The notes below the pieces were generated by a model. It ran no database searches. It was given only the letters and a program-made list of their open reading frames with translations, and had not been told where the DNA came from. This document shows, one piece after another, positions 13,085 to 25,316 of a stretch of DNA of 64,000 bases. Both the position numbers and the translations under genes were made by a program. The stretch is from contig PUFA01000084.1 of assembly GCA_003508835.1 (NCBI GenBank), positions 7,688,001 through 7,752,000 of the forward strand. Reading direction: 5' to 3'. The stretch comes from Eonycteris spelaea (lineage: Eukaryota > Chordata > Mammalia > Chiroptera > Pteropodidae). Every line of letters starts with the position of its first letter. The first letter of the stretch is position 1.

Positions 13085-13355
13085 TCTCTAAAGTCTGTCT
13101 GGATTTCATTCTGGCTTTTCCACTTTCTGCATGACTTTGTATAAGTTATTTAACTCTGTGCCTCAGTGTCTTCATCTGTAAAATTAAGATAATAATAGTT
13201 CCTATACTAGTACTGTTGGGAGAATTAAATGAGGTGATACATTTACTAGTTTAGAATGGTGCCAGGCACAACAAAGTGACTCAAATATGAACAATTATTG
13301 TTAATATTACTGCTTAGTACTGTTAACATAATCATGGCAGTTGGTAAAACTTTTT
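13085..13355 (+). repeat. MIR SINE
   Basis: Good MIR match: 'ctgcatgactttgtataagt', 'ctctgtgcctcagtgtcttc', 'atctgtaaaattaagataat', 'taaatgaggtgatacattta' and 'ggtgccaggcac'. Confidence 0.85.
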
Positions 13356-13359
13356 GGAT

Positions 13360-15380
13360 AATTACTAGGAAAAAAATGGAAGGTCCTTGTATGGCAGTCT
13401 TCTAAAAAGCCTGGTGAGTCTCCTGTCGCAGTACTCTCCGTGTGTCCATACGCATATTCTAGTTCAGAATATCATCACTTTAAATCCCTTGAAATCCATA
13501 TCATTTGGTCTTGTTGCTCCCTGTTCTTGTAGATGCTATTTACCATGCACATGGCTTCTTTTCCTCACATTATTTACACACTCAAAAAGTCAGAGTGGCT
13601 GTTCAATGATGTTCAGATCACAGCCCAAGTCCACAGTCCATTAACTTAAGCTCACCTTCACTGGTTCCACCTCACCTAAGCTGCTCCCTCCCCAACAAGC
13701 ACTGCCAACACTCATCCTACTTGTCTTCTTTATGATCCTCACTCATTTTATTTTTTTCTTTTCTCAAGACCAATGTCTGAAGATCCCTCTCTCATCTTTC
13801 TCCATTTGGGCCTATATTTCCTTCCAGACCCCTTGTGCAGATTTCTCTGATTCTGCTCCCCTTACCCCAGATCTCTCATTTTTTTCTTACTCTTTGGTGC
13901 CTGAAATATAGGACAAAGGTAGAAGCTATCAGACAACAATGGAGGTGTCCAGACATTTAAGACAGGCATGGCATGACTAGCAAAAGTATCAGAAACTCTC
14001 ACAAACCGATCTGTCACAAAAAACATCACCAGAGTCTTCTCACTGCTTTGCAGACTCTCTCTGAGAATTCCTTCTTAATTTTAGAACCCAATATTGAGAC
14101 CTACAACTGATCTTCTGATCTGATTCTCCTGTGATTTGTATTCAACTAATCTCATCCAGTGGCATAATTTCCGGTTTAATCCCCTCCCCTTTCCGACAGT
14201 AGTTTCACTGCACCCCCTTGGCAACTGTTTCTCTCAGTCTTTATCTTCAGTGTCTGATTCCCCCACTTGCCAAGGATCAGGTGTGGGAGCTTGCCAATGG
14301 TTACTCAAAGTGTCCAGGAATAGAAATATCCAGATTGTGGGAGATCTGTCAGGTTTTTAGAAAGGGCTTAATATTAAAATCAGTGTCATTAGGCCCAAGG
14401 GTCATGAGCAGACCTAAAAATAGGAGGGTGTCTGTGGCCTGGAGGGTAGTGGAACAGGAAAGCTGGGGAAGTGGGCAGGCTCTGCTGAATCATAAACTGT
14501 GCAACTGGGGCACCGCTGGTCTTGTTTGTCACTGTATCCCAGTATCTTAAAAATTCTTGGTAGGTTGTAGGTACTCAACCTTTATTTGTTGTTGAATAAA
14601 TAACCTGTACCTGATTCATAGCCAGTGAATTGGAAGGCCCAGGGCACTCTTCAGGGCAAGAGAAACCTGAGTTATGCCAGTATTATGTCACCCTAGACTT
14701 GTCAGGTGTGTCCGATTGTTCCATGTGGCCTTGTTTCATCTCGACACTTGGCTTGTCAGCCTCGTGCCTTTTTCTGAGGACAGGAAATGCAGCTGGGACT
14801 CAGCAAACACCAATTAGTTCAGGCTGAATTGAGCTGGGTTTCCCTGGGTAACTCTTGCAGTTTGTAATGAGTTATAAGGTTCTCCTCCAGTTAAAGAATA
14901 TTGTTCTCATTTTAGTCAACAATTTGTTTAAAAGTATCCTTTCATTAGGGAAAAAAGAACACTAAATTGGATGTTTGCAGCAAAATACGTAGCTGAATAA
15001 TTTTGACCGAATTGTATAGTTCATTATATCTTAGAATTTGAAAGGAAACTGTAGCTTTTTTCAGTTGGTTTCTGTAACATGTTCTATCTCGTTTGCTTTC
15101 TTTCTTAAAAGAAACGCAAAGATGAATCCGACCAGCTTCTGAGGTAGCCAGTCATCCTGTAATTTCACAATTTCCTTGAGCTTGCCAAGACAATTTTTTT
15201 TTTGTTTTTCAGTTGTAACTCAGTTATTATTAAGATTTATTTAAATCTTGATTTAACTTTTTTCGACATGAAAAAATCAGACTGAGAAGTGTTCCAGACA
15301 TAATCTATTGTTACTATCTTGACAGAGGTTGAGATGTTGTAAAGCAAGAAACAGCTACTCTTACATCTGAGCCTGATGTA
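13360..15380. other. no gene recognised
   Basis: Moderately GC-rich unique sequence. The short open frames (e.g. 13387-13644, 14218-14550) lack splice logic or homology. The pyrimidine-rich 13600-13900 may be old LINE-2. Confidence 0.5.
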
Positions 15381-15382
15381 AT

Positions 15383-15607
15383 GCAGGGTTTTTCAGCCTC
15401 AGCACTACTGACATTTTGGACCAGATAATTCTTTGTTGTGGAGGCTGCCCTGTCCTGTGTTGTACAATGTTTTTAGCAGGATCCTTGGCCTCTACGTATT
15501 AGATGCTAGTAGTGCCTACCTTCCCTGCTACCTTCCTATTATGGCAATCAAAAAATGTCTCCAGATACTGCCAAATGTCCCTGAGAGGTGGGGGGGAGGG
15601 CAAATTT
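15383..15607 (+). mobile_element. MER20-type hAT-Charlie DNA transposon
   Basis: Matches the well-known element: 'gcagggtttttcagcctcag', 'tactgacattttggaccaga', 'taattctttgttgtggaggc', 'aaaaaatgtctccagatact' and 'gccaaatgtccctgagaggt'. Non-autonomous and inactive. Confidence 0.85.
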
Positions 15608-15663
15608 ATGATTCGTTTGCATCAATGCCAACTTCTGAAAGACACTGCTGTCCCTTTGCCGAA
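15607..15663 (+). repeat. 56-bp direct duplication, copy A
   Basis: About 91% identical to 17752-17808; shared core gtttgcatcaatgccaactt. See copy B. Confidence 0.9.
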
Positions 15664-15804
15664 ATTACTTTAATGAGAACGATGGTTCAAAAACAATCCT
15701 GCGGTCCAACATGGTGAGACTTTATCTTAAGGAGGTCTTCTGATTCTCCAGGAATTTCCCAACTACATTGTCATAGTATGATAGTAGATCAGGTAGGATT
15801 TGTG

Positions 15805-15806
<2 letters not shown>

Positions 15807-15853
<47 letters not shown>
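15807..15853 (+). repeat. (GT)n microsatellite
   Basis: About 23 uninterrupted tg units. Confidence 0.97.
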
Positions 15854-15855
<2 letters not shown>

Positions 15856-16204
15856 AATACTAGAGTTGTAATAGGCTATAGGCTTCTTAAGGGTAACAAC
15901 TTTCCTTTCCCTTTCCTTGAATTTCTTCACAGAAATAAGAATGGTGTTCAGTCTGATGAATGCATGTAATATATGTCAGCTAACCCCATAGAAAACTCAG
16001 CTAGAAGAAATTTATTTCTGCTTTTAGTTGGAAGAATGTAAATGTTGTGATGGCATGCTATTTTTTTCTCTTTTATTCACTGTTGCATCTCCAGTAGTGT
16101 ATCTGGTACATAGTAAGTGCTCAATAAATGTATGATGAATGAATTATGTCATTTCCTTTCTAAAAAATAGGTTTTAATGGGGGGTCCCTGCCCCATTTCT
16201 TCAA

Positions 16205-16700
16205 GGATATCATTTAGAATACTTAGGCTGGAGTTCAAGGCACTCTTTATTTCACATTTTCTAATCTTCACCTCTGCTTCTCTGCTACGCAATCCCACCC
16301 CTCTGACCCAAGTTTAGTTACTAACATTTTCTCAAATTCCATGAGCATCCTTGCACACACTGCTCACTTTGTTCTCTTTGTTTAGAATGTTTTCCAAGCT
16401 CTCAAATGAGTTGAATAGATACAGTACACACTCCAAGGTTCAGCTTATTTCAACTCTCTTAGGTAACATCTGACTCCGTGAACCCATAGGGACCTTTCTT
16501 TGCTCAAAGCCTGAGACTTACTGTCTACCCACTCCTTGAGATGCAGCACCTTTCACCTTACAATTCTGAATTATCGTTTTCATGTTTGCATGTCGTTTCT
16601 CTTGAAGTACATTGTAAACTTTTTGAAGGCAGGAACAAATTGTCATTTTTAACACCATAGAATCTATTAATAATTACACATAGTGCCAGAACATTATTCT
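16205..16700 (+). repeat. LINE-2 3' portion
   Basis: L2-like text: 'tgctcactttgttctctttg', 'aggtaacatctgactccgtg' and 'tgaaggcaggaacaaattgt'. A similar L2 tail ('gtaagtgctcaataaatg') is at 16110-16140. Confidence 0.6.
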
Positions 16701-16989
16701 CATTAATTCTTTTATTTATTCATTTATTCAACTAATAATTTTTTGCTTTCCTATATTGTGCTGGGCATGTGCTTTGAAGAAAAACAAATATGCTCCCTGT
16801 CCTCATGAGTAGTTCAGACCGATTGGAGAAAACATGGTATCCAATGTGGTGAGAACTAGATTTAGAGTCAGAAGATTTTGGTACGAATACTAACTTAGTG
16901 ACTTGCTTATAACAGACAGAATAAAGTAAAAGTAATGATGTAGAGTTTGGGAGTCTAGATCATAAAAAGGCAATGTGTCTTTAGTCTTG

Positions 16990-17305
16990 GTCACCCTATT
17001 TCTTGAATTACTTGATCTGGGGGAAGCCAGCTGCCATGTTGTGAACAGCTCCATGGTGGGGAACTGAGGCCTCCTGACAAAAGGCTTGAGCTTGGGGGAG
17101 TACCCTCAGCCCCAGTCAAGCCTTCAGATGACTGAAGTCGCAGCCAACAGCTTGACTACATCCTCATGAAAGAACCAGAAAGTATGACCAGTTGAGCTGC
17201 TCCTGGATTTCTGATCCCTAGAAACCATGTGACACAATATATGTCTTATAAGTAGCTAAGTTTGGGGTAATTTGTTATGCAGTAATGAATAATCCATAGA
17301 GTACT
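16990..17305 (+). mobile_element. MaLR-like (MLT1/MST type) LTR fragment
   Basis: Characteristic phrases are 'gaactgaggcctcctgac', 'ccccagtcaagccttcagat', 'ctgctcctggatttctgatc' and 'ggggtaatttgttatgcagt'. A non-coding remnant of an ancient endogenous retrovirus-like element. Confidence 0.65.
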
Positions 17306-17751
17306 AGAGATTCAAGGTATTATTTTTGAATATGCTAATATTTGTTAAATGAAGAATATAATAATCTGCTATGGTTTGTTGCTGAATGAAGAAAAAGAAG
17401 CTTAAAAAAGAAAATTACAAAACTTTAAGAACTAGAAAAAATCAGATGTAAAACTTCTAATGGGAGATTTGCAGGCATTTCTCATTCTGCCACATGCTTC
17501 ATTTTCTGAGGTATCAGTCTGTGACAGTGACTGCAGGCTATATGTCAAAAGGCTACAGGTTAAAGAAATTGTTCATCCCTACCAACTGCTTTTGTTCTAT
17601 TCCATTTTTGGTTCTCATTTTAAGCTAAAATTAATAGTTTTAATTAAATAAGAATGACACTTTATTTCTCTACACAGAATGTACATTGTGTATGTGTGTT
17701 AGAGAAAGTCGCCACAATTCTTTTTTAAATACAAAGGCCATGGACATGGAA

Positions 17752-17808
17752 ATTATGATTTGTTTGCATCAATGCCAACTTCTGAAAGATTCTGCTGTCA
17801 CTTTGCCA
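17752..17808 (+). repeat. 56-bp direct duplication, copy B
   Basis: Direct repeat of 15607-15663 with about five mismatches, about 2.1 kb away. I know no repeat family with this sequence. Confidence 0.9.
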
Positions 17809-18294
17809 TACAAACACTCACCCAGCCTGACCTCCGTTATTAATAATGCCACCTGGAGGCGAAATTCATAGTCCTCACCAGTCAACTTAGTCTAAATTAA
17901 TTTGAACCAGAACAAATTTGAATTTAAAACTCTCTACTCACCTCTGGTCCACAGGATCACCATTTACAACCAATTTTTTTAAACATCTCTCTGAGAACAC
18001 AGCTATGGGGGAGAACTGTCAATTTATTAACCTATTTAATAATAAATATAAAATTGAACTCACTGAATATTTGTTGACCCTGATTTTGCCACAGCTTCAA
18101 GTGAGGGTTTGGAAGCTGTGCTAACTCTTAACTCATAGAAACCATGAGAATAATACTTAATATGTTTATCTAAAATGTCATAGATAAAAAAAAGGCCATG
18201 GATATACAAATTTTCTGAATTATTTTTCTTTATCAACCTGCTTTATTAAAGGATTAATATTTCATAGAAATTAAAACTGTGAAAACATTCTTAC

Positions 18295-18386
18295 TTGTAG
18301 GAGATATACCGTTGGCTGAAGAAGGTTGGATGTCAAGGTAGATTCTGTAAAATTTAATGCAGGATCTGTTGGAGGGGCCACTGAGC
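18295..18386 (-). CDS. CD96: CD96 coding exon: start of the Ser/Thr/Pro stalk
   Basis: This 92-nt exon follows acceptor tcctcctttcag at phase 1 and ends at phase 0 before gtaaga. It encodes about 31 residues starting (G)SVAPPTDPALNFTESTLTSN, which align with human GSEISSTDPPLSVTESTLDTQ. It opens the mucin-like, probably O-glycosylated stalk that raises the Ig domains above the membrane. NFT is an N-glycosylation sequon. The last residues (PTVYLLQ) no longer resemble human, as expected in a fast-changing stalk. It is the most 3' CD96 exon I could place. Confidence 0.88.
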
Positions 18387-18469
18387 CTGAAAGGAGGAAA
18401 TATTTATAATGAACAAAATATTGTAATAAAAAAATAAAGTGTTGACTTAGCCCCCTTAAAAAACTTAGT

Positions 18470-18725
18470 TTATTCATCTCACAAATCATTACTGAGGGCC
18501 TTTTATAGGCAAAGCAGTGAGATGTTATGGTGAATGACAGACATGGGCCATCTTTAAGGAGCATACAGCCTGGATAACAGGTAGGTAGCCAAGCACCGTG
18601 TTGAGTGCTATTACAGTGTAAGTGCAGGGTGCCATGAGAATGCAAAGAAGGGGTACCAACCAAGATTAGGAGGTCAGAGATGACTTCCTAGAGGAAGTGA
18701 CATTTAACCAAGACCTATTGATAAA
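18470..18725 (+). repeat. old interspersed repeat, family not named
   Basis: 'ctttaaggagcatacagcct' and 'gatgacttcctagaggaagt' are a recurring mammalian pattern. It lies just 5' (on the CD96 strand) of the stalk exon. Confidence 0.5.
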
Positions 18726-20085
18726 ACAAAGTAGCAGCAAATATTTTGAAGTATTTAAAAAGTAAACCGTACAGTTTACAAATCCATAAATGTTAATTGT
18801 TTTGTATCAGCTAGAGTAGAAACAATGATACAACTATCAAATTGCTAGTAAACCAATTAAGCTAAGATAGATGGTATTATACTCTTTCTAAAATGTCTGT
18901 TTTTGTTATAAAATTTTTATTTGGCTACATAAACTCTCTGTGTGGGGGGCAGTCTAGGAATGAATACATTGTTTTACTTATCATATTATACATTCATTTC
19001 AATTCCTTAAAGCCTCCGTTATTTTACTGTAAAATATTCCTACTAGAAATATAAAAAATTTACAAGTGCCCGAAGGATCTACTGACTTTAGGAACATGTG
19101 TATTAATATGATTTAATAATTCTGAGACTAGAGGACTTTATGATATTCTAGATAGAATGGTATTGGGTATAGTGTCACATATCAGATGTCAATTATTTGG
19201 ATATTTAATTACAAATTATACTATTGGTTCTACTCTGTAATATACTTCAAGGCAAAAGTATATATTATTTATGCCACTTGATATCACATAGTATATTGAA
19301 AGAATTTCTTCTTGTAATCTAGATGCATCTGTTTTATTCTCATTTGTTGATCGTGTTATTGCCATTGGCTGTAGTGGCACTAACTGCTGGCTCTGACTTG
19401 CTGCCATATAAATGATTCCTTGTTATTAATCTCTGAGGAGGTATGGGATGAGGGTAGTTATATGGAGAATATATGAATATGTCAGTCAAATGACCAGCTC
19501 CTTCTCCTGTGCCATCCCAAACAACTTTGAAATCTCTAGAGTGACATACAATCCGATTATGATTTGGCCCACTGTATATATCCCTAACTTCACTTTCTAA
19601 CGCTGCCTATTATCTTTTACATCTTTCTCAAATCATATCCTCTATCTAACAAGTGATAGTTCGACATACTTTCTCAAACACAATATGCTTTCCATGACTT
19701 CTTGATCTTCGAGCATGCTGTTTCTAACTCTTTCCCACCCCAAACCTCCTGAGATTGACCTCCTCAAATATAAAGAAGACTAGAAATCATTGTGGTGTGC
19801 TTATAGCCCTCAGTGTTTACCCAACAAAGGCCTCATTATTCATCAAGTATGCCCTTCAAAAGAAGTAATCATTTTGCTCCTCGGTTTGTACTTTTGTATT
19901 TTATGCAAGTGGATGAATGAATGCCTACAAATTCCTTCTTAATATTGAAAGAAAAAAGACAAACTTTAAGTACATAAGCTAATGGTGCATAAGAAACATC
20001 ATTTCCCAAATAATAACCTTAATGAGTTGGAGCATGGACCTGAAAAAATAACGCTTAGGTGTTTTTCTTTGTAGATTTATTAGAA
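18726..20085. repeat. CD96 intron; LINE-2 piece at about 19530-19960
   Basis: No exon. From about 19530 the text is L2-like ('tccgattatgatttggccca', 'gcatgctgtttctaactctt'). The remainder is unique AT-rich intron. Confidence 0.5.
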
Positions 20086-20089
20086 CAGA

Positions 20090-20280
20090 GGTTGGCAAAC
20101 TATGGTCCACAGGTCAAATCCCATTCATCGCCTATGCTTATAAATAAAATTTTATTGGAACAAAGCCATTCCCATTTGTTTACATATTGTCTATGCCTGA
20201 TTTTGTACTATCATGGCAGAGCCGAGTATTTGAGATAGGAACCATATGGTCCACAAACATAAAATATTTACTACTTGACA
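20090..20280 (+). mobile_element. hAT-Charlie non-autonomous transposon (MER1 group)
   Basis: 'gaggttggcaaactatggtc', 'ataaaattttattggaacaa', 'catattgtctatgcctgatt' and 'catggcagagccgagtattt' identify this widespread element. The same family is at 55352-55562. Confidence 0.75.
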
Positions 20281-20981
20281 AATAAAAACAGAAAAATATA
20301 CCAACTCTTGGAATAGAATATGTTGATAAGTTATGTTCAATCCTGGATTTCCACAAAGGAAGCATTTGTTTTTCAATTATTGGATATTTCTATCTTCAGA
20401 TGTTATTTTGCCATATTTCATCACCAAATATCTTTGTAAGCAGTGGGGTTCTTGATATAGATAGGCTCAAAGTGCCTTAGAAAGTTATTACTCTGAGATT
20501 TGCATTTTTGAGATGAACTCTTTGCTTTCTGACAAAAGTGATACATAGCTTTCAAATGAGTTTTTATCCTTTATGATGCCAAAAAAAATTTTTGGTTTCA
20601 GACTGACCTGCAAAATAGAAACTCTGCCTTGGTCAAAACAAAACTCAGGAGTGTAAGAAGGAGTGGATAAAACCTAATAGGAAAAAATTGTTTTCCAAAA
20701 CTCAAAGCAGAATTTAGCAGAAACACTCATCCAGTTTTCAGACCACTACATTTACCATAATGTTGCCAGGGGCTGAGCTGCTGGTCTAAAGCTGCATTCG
20801 TTCCTGAGTGTGTCCACTCTGCAGCAGTCCTGGCAGGGCTCTCAGGACCACTTTCATGAGGAGCAAGGACCACTTGTCTGTCCCATCGTGCAGTTGGGTT
20901 AATTCTAAGGCTTCCTCAGAGCTTGAACCAGCCTTTAGCTGATCTACCTAGAAATGAAGCAAACCCCAGGGCTTTCTATGT

Positions 20982-21120
20982 TCTTGCTTCTCAAATTATG
21001 GTCCCTGGCTTCTCTTAAGAGCTTATTAGAAATGCAGGATCTCAGGCACTCTTCAGCACACCACCCTGACTTATTAAATCAAAATCTGCATTTTAACAAA
21101 ATCCTTGGCTGATGAATATG
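20982..21120 (+). mobile_element. MER5A-type hAT-Charlie transposon
   Basis: 'cttctcaaattatggtccct', 'cttattagaaatgcaggatc' and 'aaatctgcattttaacaaaa' match MER5A, somewhat diverged. Confidence 0.7.
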
Positions 21121-22330
21121 CATATTGAAATTCTTTATTGATACTCTCAGGATCCCCAGAATTAGCCATGAGTATGAGGAAAATCATGAAACAGGATTTG
21201 TGTGGCATATTCTTCTTCAATATTCAGTGTTTTCTCTCATCCCATTATTAAGTTATCCCTTTGTAATCCTCAATCCACACCCCAAAAGACACATACAAAC
21301 ACTCACTTGCACAATTTAATTCTCTTTCTATCCCAAATGTCTTGATCTTAACTGCTATGGTCGGAAATTCATTTAAAAAACAAATCTTTGTCAAGGCGAA
21401 GACAGCCAGGATATTACACACCATAGGGGGTATTTGTAATCAATGTTTGAATTAAAACAAAACAAAACATTCCTTTCACCTCAAAAATTCACTCTGTATT
21501 ACTGTAATTTTAGACATTCTGATAAGCTGGGCTAGCAGGATAGATATTTTTGGAAAGACCTTTCTTTTTTTTAAATTTACTGTTGAATCACAGGAATCTG
21601 CAGGCTTTAGTACTCAAATAACTGCCTGATGAGCCACTGATCACCCTTATACTAACCCTTTTTCCTTTCTGAGTTTTCTAGAATAAGAATTACTAAGTGC
21701 TTGGACTTCCTGGGAAACTGGGGGTTGGTGGGGTAGGGAGCACATCAGAGGGCTATTACTTTGCAGTCTTTTAACATTATTACTCTTTGGGAACAAGAGG
21801 GAGCAAAAATTCTCTCCTCTCACTGAAGCTCCTTTTTGCTCTGTGATATTCTCAGAATTTCTTTGCTTTAGCACTTGACAAATTTTTTTCTGTACTTTTG
21901 TCTTAATATCTGTCAACAATAATAACTTGATAAGGCAATGACTCTTAGGTAAGTCATCAGAAGTTTACTCCAGAGTTCCTACAGCATCCCACAGTACTAC
22001 CACAGGCAGAGAAAGCATGTTTGGAAGTGCCTATGAACTACAACAAATAGGGATATATGATACAAAGACATATGCCAGAATATGACCAGATTATAAGCTA
22101 TAATTTTAGGACACTGGACTTTTCAAGATTTATTGTCTTTAATATTTCATCATAAAGGATAAAAACTCATTTGAAAATTTAAAAATAACCATCTGCTCAG
22201 AGCCTAAAATTATGATAGATCCAGGACTATCTTATAAAATTGGAGTTATGATATGCTTAGAGTATCAGAATCAGTGTTCTTCCATATTACCCTGAGAATT
22301 TATTATTTTCTGACCTTAAAACTAAGCACA
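21121..22330. other. CD96 intron, no gene or named repeat
   Basis: Unique AT-rich sequence. Open frames at 21125-21319 and 21647-21919 have no support. Confidence 0.5.
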
Positions 22331-22334
22331 GTTC

Positions 22335-23440
22335 AAGAGAAAGAGAAGACAAACCATAGACCAAGAAAGTAATATTTACAAAGCACACATCTGATAAAAG
22401 GCTATTATCCAAAACACAAACAACTCTTAAAATTCAACAGTAAGAAAACAAACTATATAATTAAAAATAGGCCAAAGACTTGAATAAATACTTCACCAAA
22501 GAACATATACACATGTTAAATAAATATATGAAAAGATTTTCCATATCATATATCATCAGAGAAATGCAAATTAAAATAATAATCAGATACCATTATACAA
22601 CTATTAGAATGGCTGAAATTTAGGATATTGACAATATAAAATGTTGGCAAGGATGGGAGGAACAGGAACTCTCTCATTCCATTGTTGGTGGGAATGCAAA
22701 ATAGTAGTCATTTTGAAAGACAGTAAGTGATTTCTTAGAAAACTAAATATACTCTTACAGTACAAAACAATGATTGTGCTCCTTGGTATGTACTAAAGCA
22801 GTTGAAAACTCATGCCCACACAAAGACCTGCACATGAATGTTTACAGTTGAGAGCATTCAAGATGTCCTTCAGTAAGTGAATGAATACATAAACTGTGGT
22901 ATATGCATACAATGGACTATTATTCAGTGCTAAAATAAAGAACTATCGAGCCATAAAAAAGCATGAAGGAACCCTAAGTGTTATATTACTAAGTGAAAGA
23001 AATCAATCTGAAAAGATTACCTACTATATGATTCTGACATAACACTGCAAAAAGACAAAATATAGAGATAGTAAGAAGCTCAGAGCTTTTCCAAGGGGTT
23101 GAGTGAAGAGGGAAAAGGATGACTAGGTGGAGCACCGAAGAGTTTTAGGGCAGAAAAACAATCAGATATTATAATGATGGGTACATGTCATTATATACGT
23201 TTGTCCAAACTCATCAAATGTACCATTTCTAAGAATGATTCCTAAGGTAAATTATGGACTTTGGGTGATTATGATGTGTCAATGTAGTTTCATCCTTGCT
23301 AAAAATGTACCATTTTAGTGAGTGATGTGATAATGAAGGGGAATATGCATATGTGAGGGGAGGGTACGTGGAAAATCTCTGTTCCTTTTAATTTTGCTGT
23401 TAACTTAAAACTGCTCTTAAAAATTATCTTTAAACAAACA
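22335..23440 (+). mobile_element. LINE-1 3' portion, old
   Basis: Sense L1 ORF2 C-terminal region, e.g. 'ggctattatccaaaacacaa', 'agaaatgcaaattaaaataa', 'actatatgattctgacat', then the 3' UTR and an AAAC-rich tail. No open frame. Confidence 0.8.
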
Positions 23441-23466
23441 ACAAACAAACAAACAAACAAACAAAC
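23433..23466 (+). repeat. (CAAA)n tail of the L1
   Basis: Run of caaa units marking the end of the L1 at 22335. Confidence 0.85.
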
Positions 23467-23482
23467 AGAAAAGCCTAGTTTT

Positions 23483-23769
23483 GTCTATGGCCATGCCACC
23501 CTGAACAAGCCCGATCCTGTCCGATCTTAGAAGCTAAGCAGGGTTGGGCCTGGTTAGTACTTGGATGGGAGACCACCTAAGAAGACCAGAAGCTATAGGT
23601 GTTAAAAAAAAAAAAAAAAAAAAGAGGAATTGTAAGCTGACAAAGTCCTTGCACTCTGTGAGGTCAACCAAGTGTTGCCTCACCTAATGGAAGGAAGGAA
23701 GGAAGGTAGGAAGGAAGGAAGGAAGGAAGGAAGGAAGGAAGGAAGGAAGGAAGGAAGGAAGGAAGACAA
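23483..23769 (+). mobile_element. 5S rRNA-derived SINE (MEG-RL-like), full head
   Basis: The head at 23483-23602 is nearly complete 5S ('gtctatggccatgccaccct', 'gaagctaagcagggttggg', 'tggttagtacttggatggga'). It is followed by a 20-base A run, the non-5S tail 'gtaagctgacaaagtccttg ... gtcaaccaagtgttgcctcacc', and a (GGAA)n tail. A perfect 14-bp target-site duplication, aaaagcctagtttt, lies at 23469-23482 and 23770-23783. The internal promoter boxes look intact in outline. Confidence 0.95.
23688..23764 (+). repeat. (GGAA)n microsatellite, SINE tail
   Basis: About 19 ggaa units with one gtag interruption, inside the SINE's target-site duplications, so it grew from the SINE tail. Confidence 0.97.
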
Positions 23770-23783
23770 AAAAGCCTAGTTTT

Positions 23784-25127
23784 AACATCAGAAAATATTG
23801 TTTTTTAAAACATGTTTCTGCCTTAGGAATCTGAGGTTGTCTGGTCTTTAGTGCACATTCTGGATTCTGCTAAAGCTATTGAAAATCTATATGATTTTGA
23901 GAACCAGTCACCTTTTACTGTTCTGAGACTGCAGCTCTATGTTTAGCCTTCTAGAAAGGAAGTGTATTTATTTTTTAAATAATTAGGCAAAATTGAGTAT
24001 GGATGTGTTGTAAACCCATGACAATTTATAAATGACTAACTCTAATTTTTCAGGACAATGCAGAGTTACAGGGATGGTGCCACTGTCCTAGTATCAGATT
24101 GGAACCAGCTTCTAAATACTGGGAATAGATTTGCACTGAGCCATACACCTTTCTACGTACAAGAATCCTAGGAACCAATCACCTACGTTTGTGACAGAGC
24201 TGGGAAGGACCCAAGATGCAGACTGTGGCCTTAAAAACAAAGGAAAACTTTCCCTCATAAATTATTCTGGTTTTTTATGAGTATGTTATAGCCTACAATA
24301 TTTCTGAAATAAGAAGGTGGTAAAAGATGTTAATAGTCCTGCAGAGTTTAATGATGACTTGCAAATCTGTGTAAGTTTTATAGATTTTACTTTACTGTTA
24401 TACATGAATATTTGACTGTTGTCATTACCAGCTTCTTTTTTTTTTTTTAATAGGCCATTTGTTGTCACTGTATTTGTTGAAATATTTGTTCACATCTTTT
24501 ATGTGGTAAAATCTACATTATTTAATCTGGTTTCAAAGTTGTGAATTTTTGGTTAACCAAATGTTGGAATAAGTAGAATGATCCTACACATCAATTTTCA
24601 AGTCATAAAAATCTTTCTATGTGCCAGATTCTGTGCTTCAAACTGGGATTCTAAAATTATTATGATATAGCCCCTGTCCTCAAGGTATTTATGGCTCATA
24701 TATTATCTATTTCTAAGTACATATGCTATATGTAATTGAATGTCTTTAGTAATTCAGAAGGAATTTGAGGACTTTTTGAATCTCTCTTGATCATCAATAT
24801 ATTAGTGTTAATTTAATTACATGATACATTAACAAAAATGCTAGTTAATTAAGAGTTATTAATAGAATTAGAACAAAAATTTTGCTGTATTCACCAGAAA
24901 TTCTTGAAACAGGAATTGTTAAGTTTTATATGAAGAAATTCTTTTCAGTAGAGTCCTATTTATCAAAAAATGTTTGCTACTTTGAAATTTAATAATTTTG
25001 AGTTTTGCGAATGAGTTTCTGAGATTAAAATATCATGGACATAATTCTATTTCTTCCAATTAGAAATGTTCTGAACTTATGGCAGACTTGACCATGCCTT
25101 GCTGACCTTATTAAATAGACAACTCAC
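23784..25127. other. CD96 intron, no gene recognised
   Basis: AT-rich unique intron between the stalk exon and the last Ig domain 3 exon. Confidence 0.6.
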
Positions 25128-25316
25128 CCAAGGAAAAAGTGATCTTTTTGGATGAAATATTCCACACTTTATTTCCGGGGACCGGAGACAGAGCCATACA
25201 CCAGACGGTCAGGTTATTCGATTGGGCTGGTTTATTGCCATACACCCGTGTCAAAACAGACTTCAGTTCCAAAAACCCGCCTTTGTTTTTTCTCTTTTCA
25301 GTAGTAGTGTATATTT
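25128..25316 (-). CDS. CD96: CD96 coding exon: second half of Ig domain 3
   Basis: This 189-nt exon begins at phase 1 after acceptor cttatctgtcttgtag and ends at phase 1 before gtgagt. The translation contains GGFLELKSVLTRVYGNK, NNLTVWCMALSPVPGNK and VWNISSKKITFSLG, nearly identical to human CD96. The second Ig cysteine is in WCMAL. NLT and NIS are sequons. The open frame reads on past both ends of the exon into intron, but splice consensus and phase fix the borders. The next exon (18386) completes the split glycine codon. Confidence 0.96.

Noticed and set aside
17810..18010. Two donor-like sites on the minus strand (GTGAGT near 17815 and 17938) that might end a further CD96 stalk exon
   Set aside because: The frame before 17941 has a stop in the required phase. 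The open stretch before 17815 shows no likeness to the human stalk.
23483..23602. Functional 5S rRNA gene
   Set aside because: It has several changes from 5S, a foreign tail and target-site duplications, so it is a SINE.
23688..23764. Regular short repeats that might suggest a CRISPR-like array
   Set aside because: Plain tetranucleotide microsatellite in a mammalian genome; no spacers.
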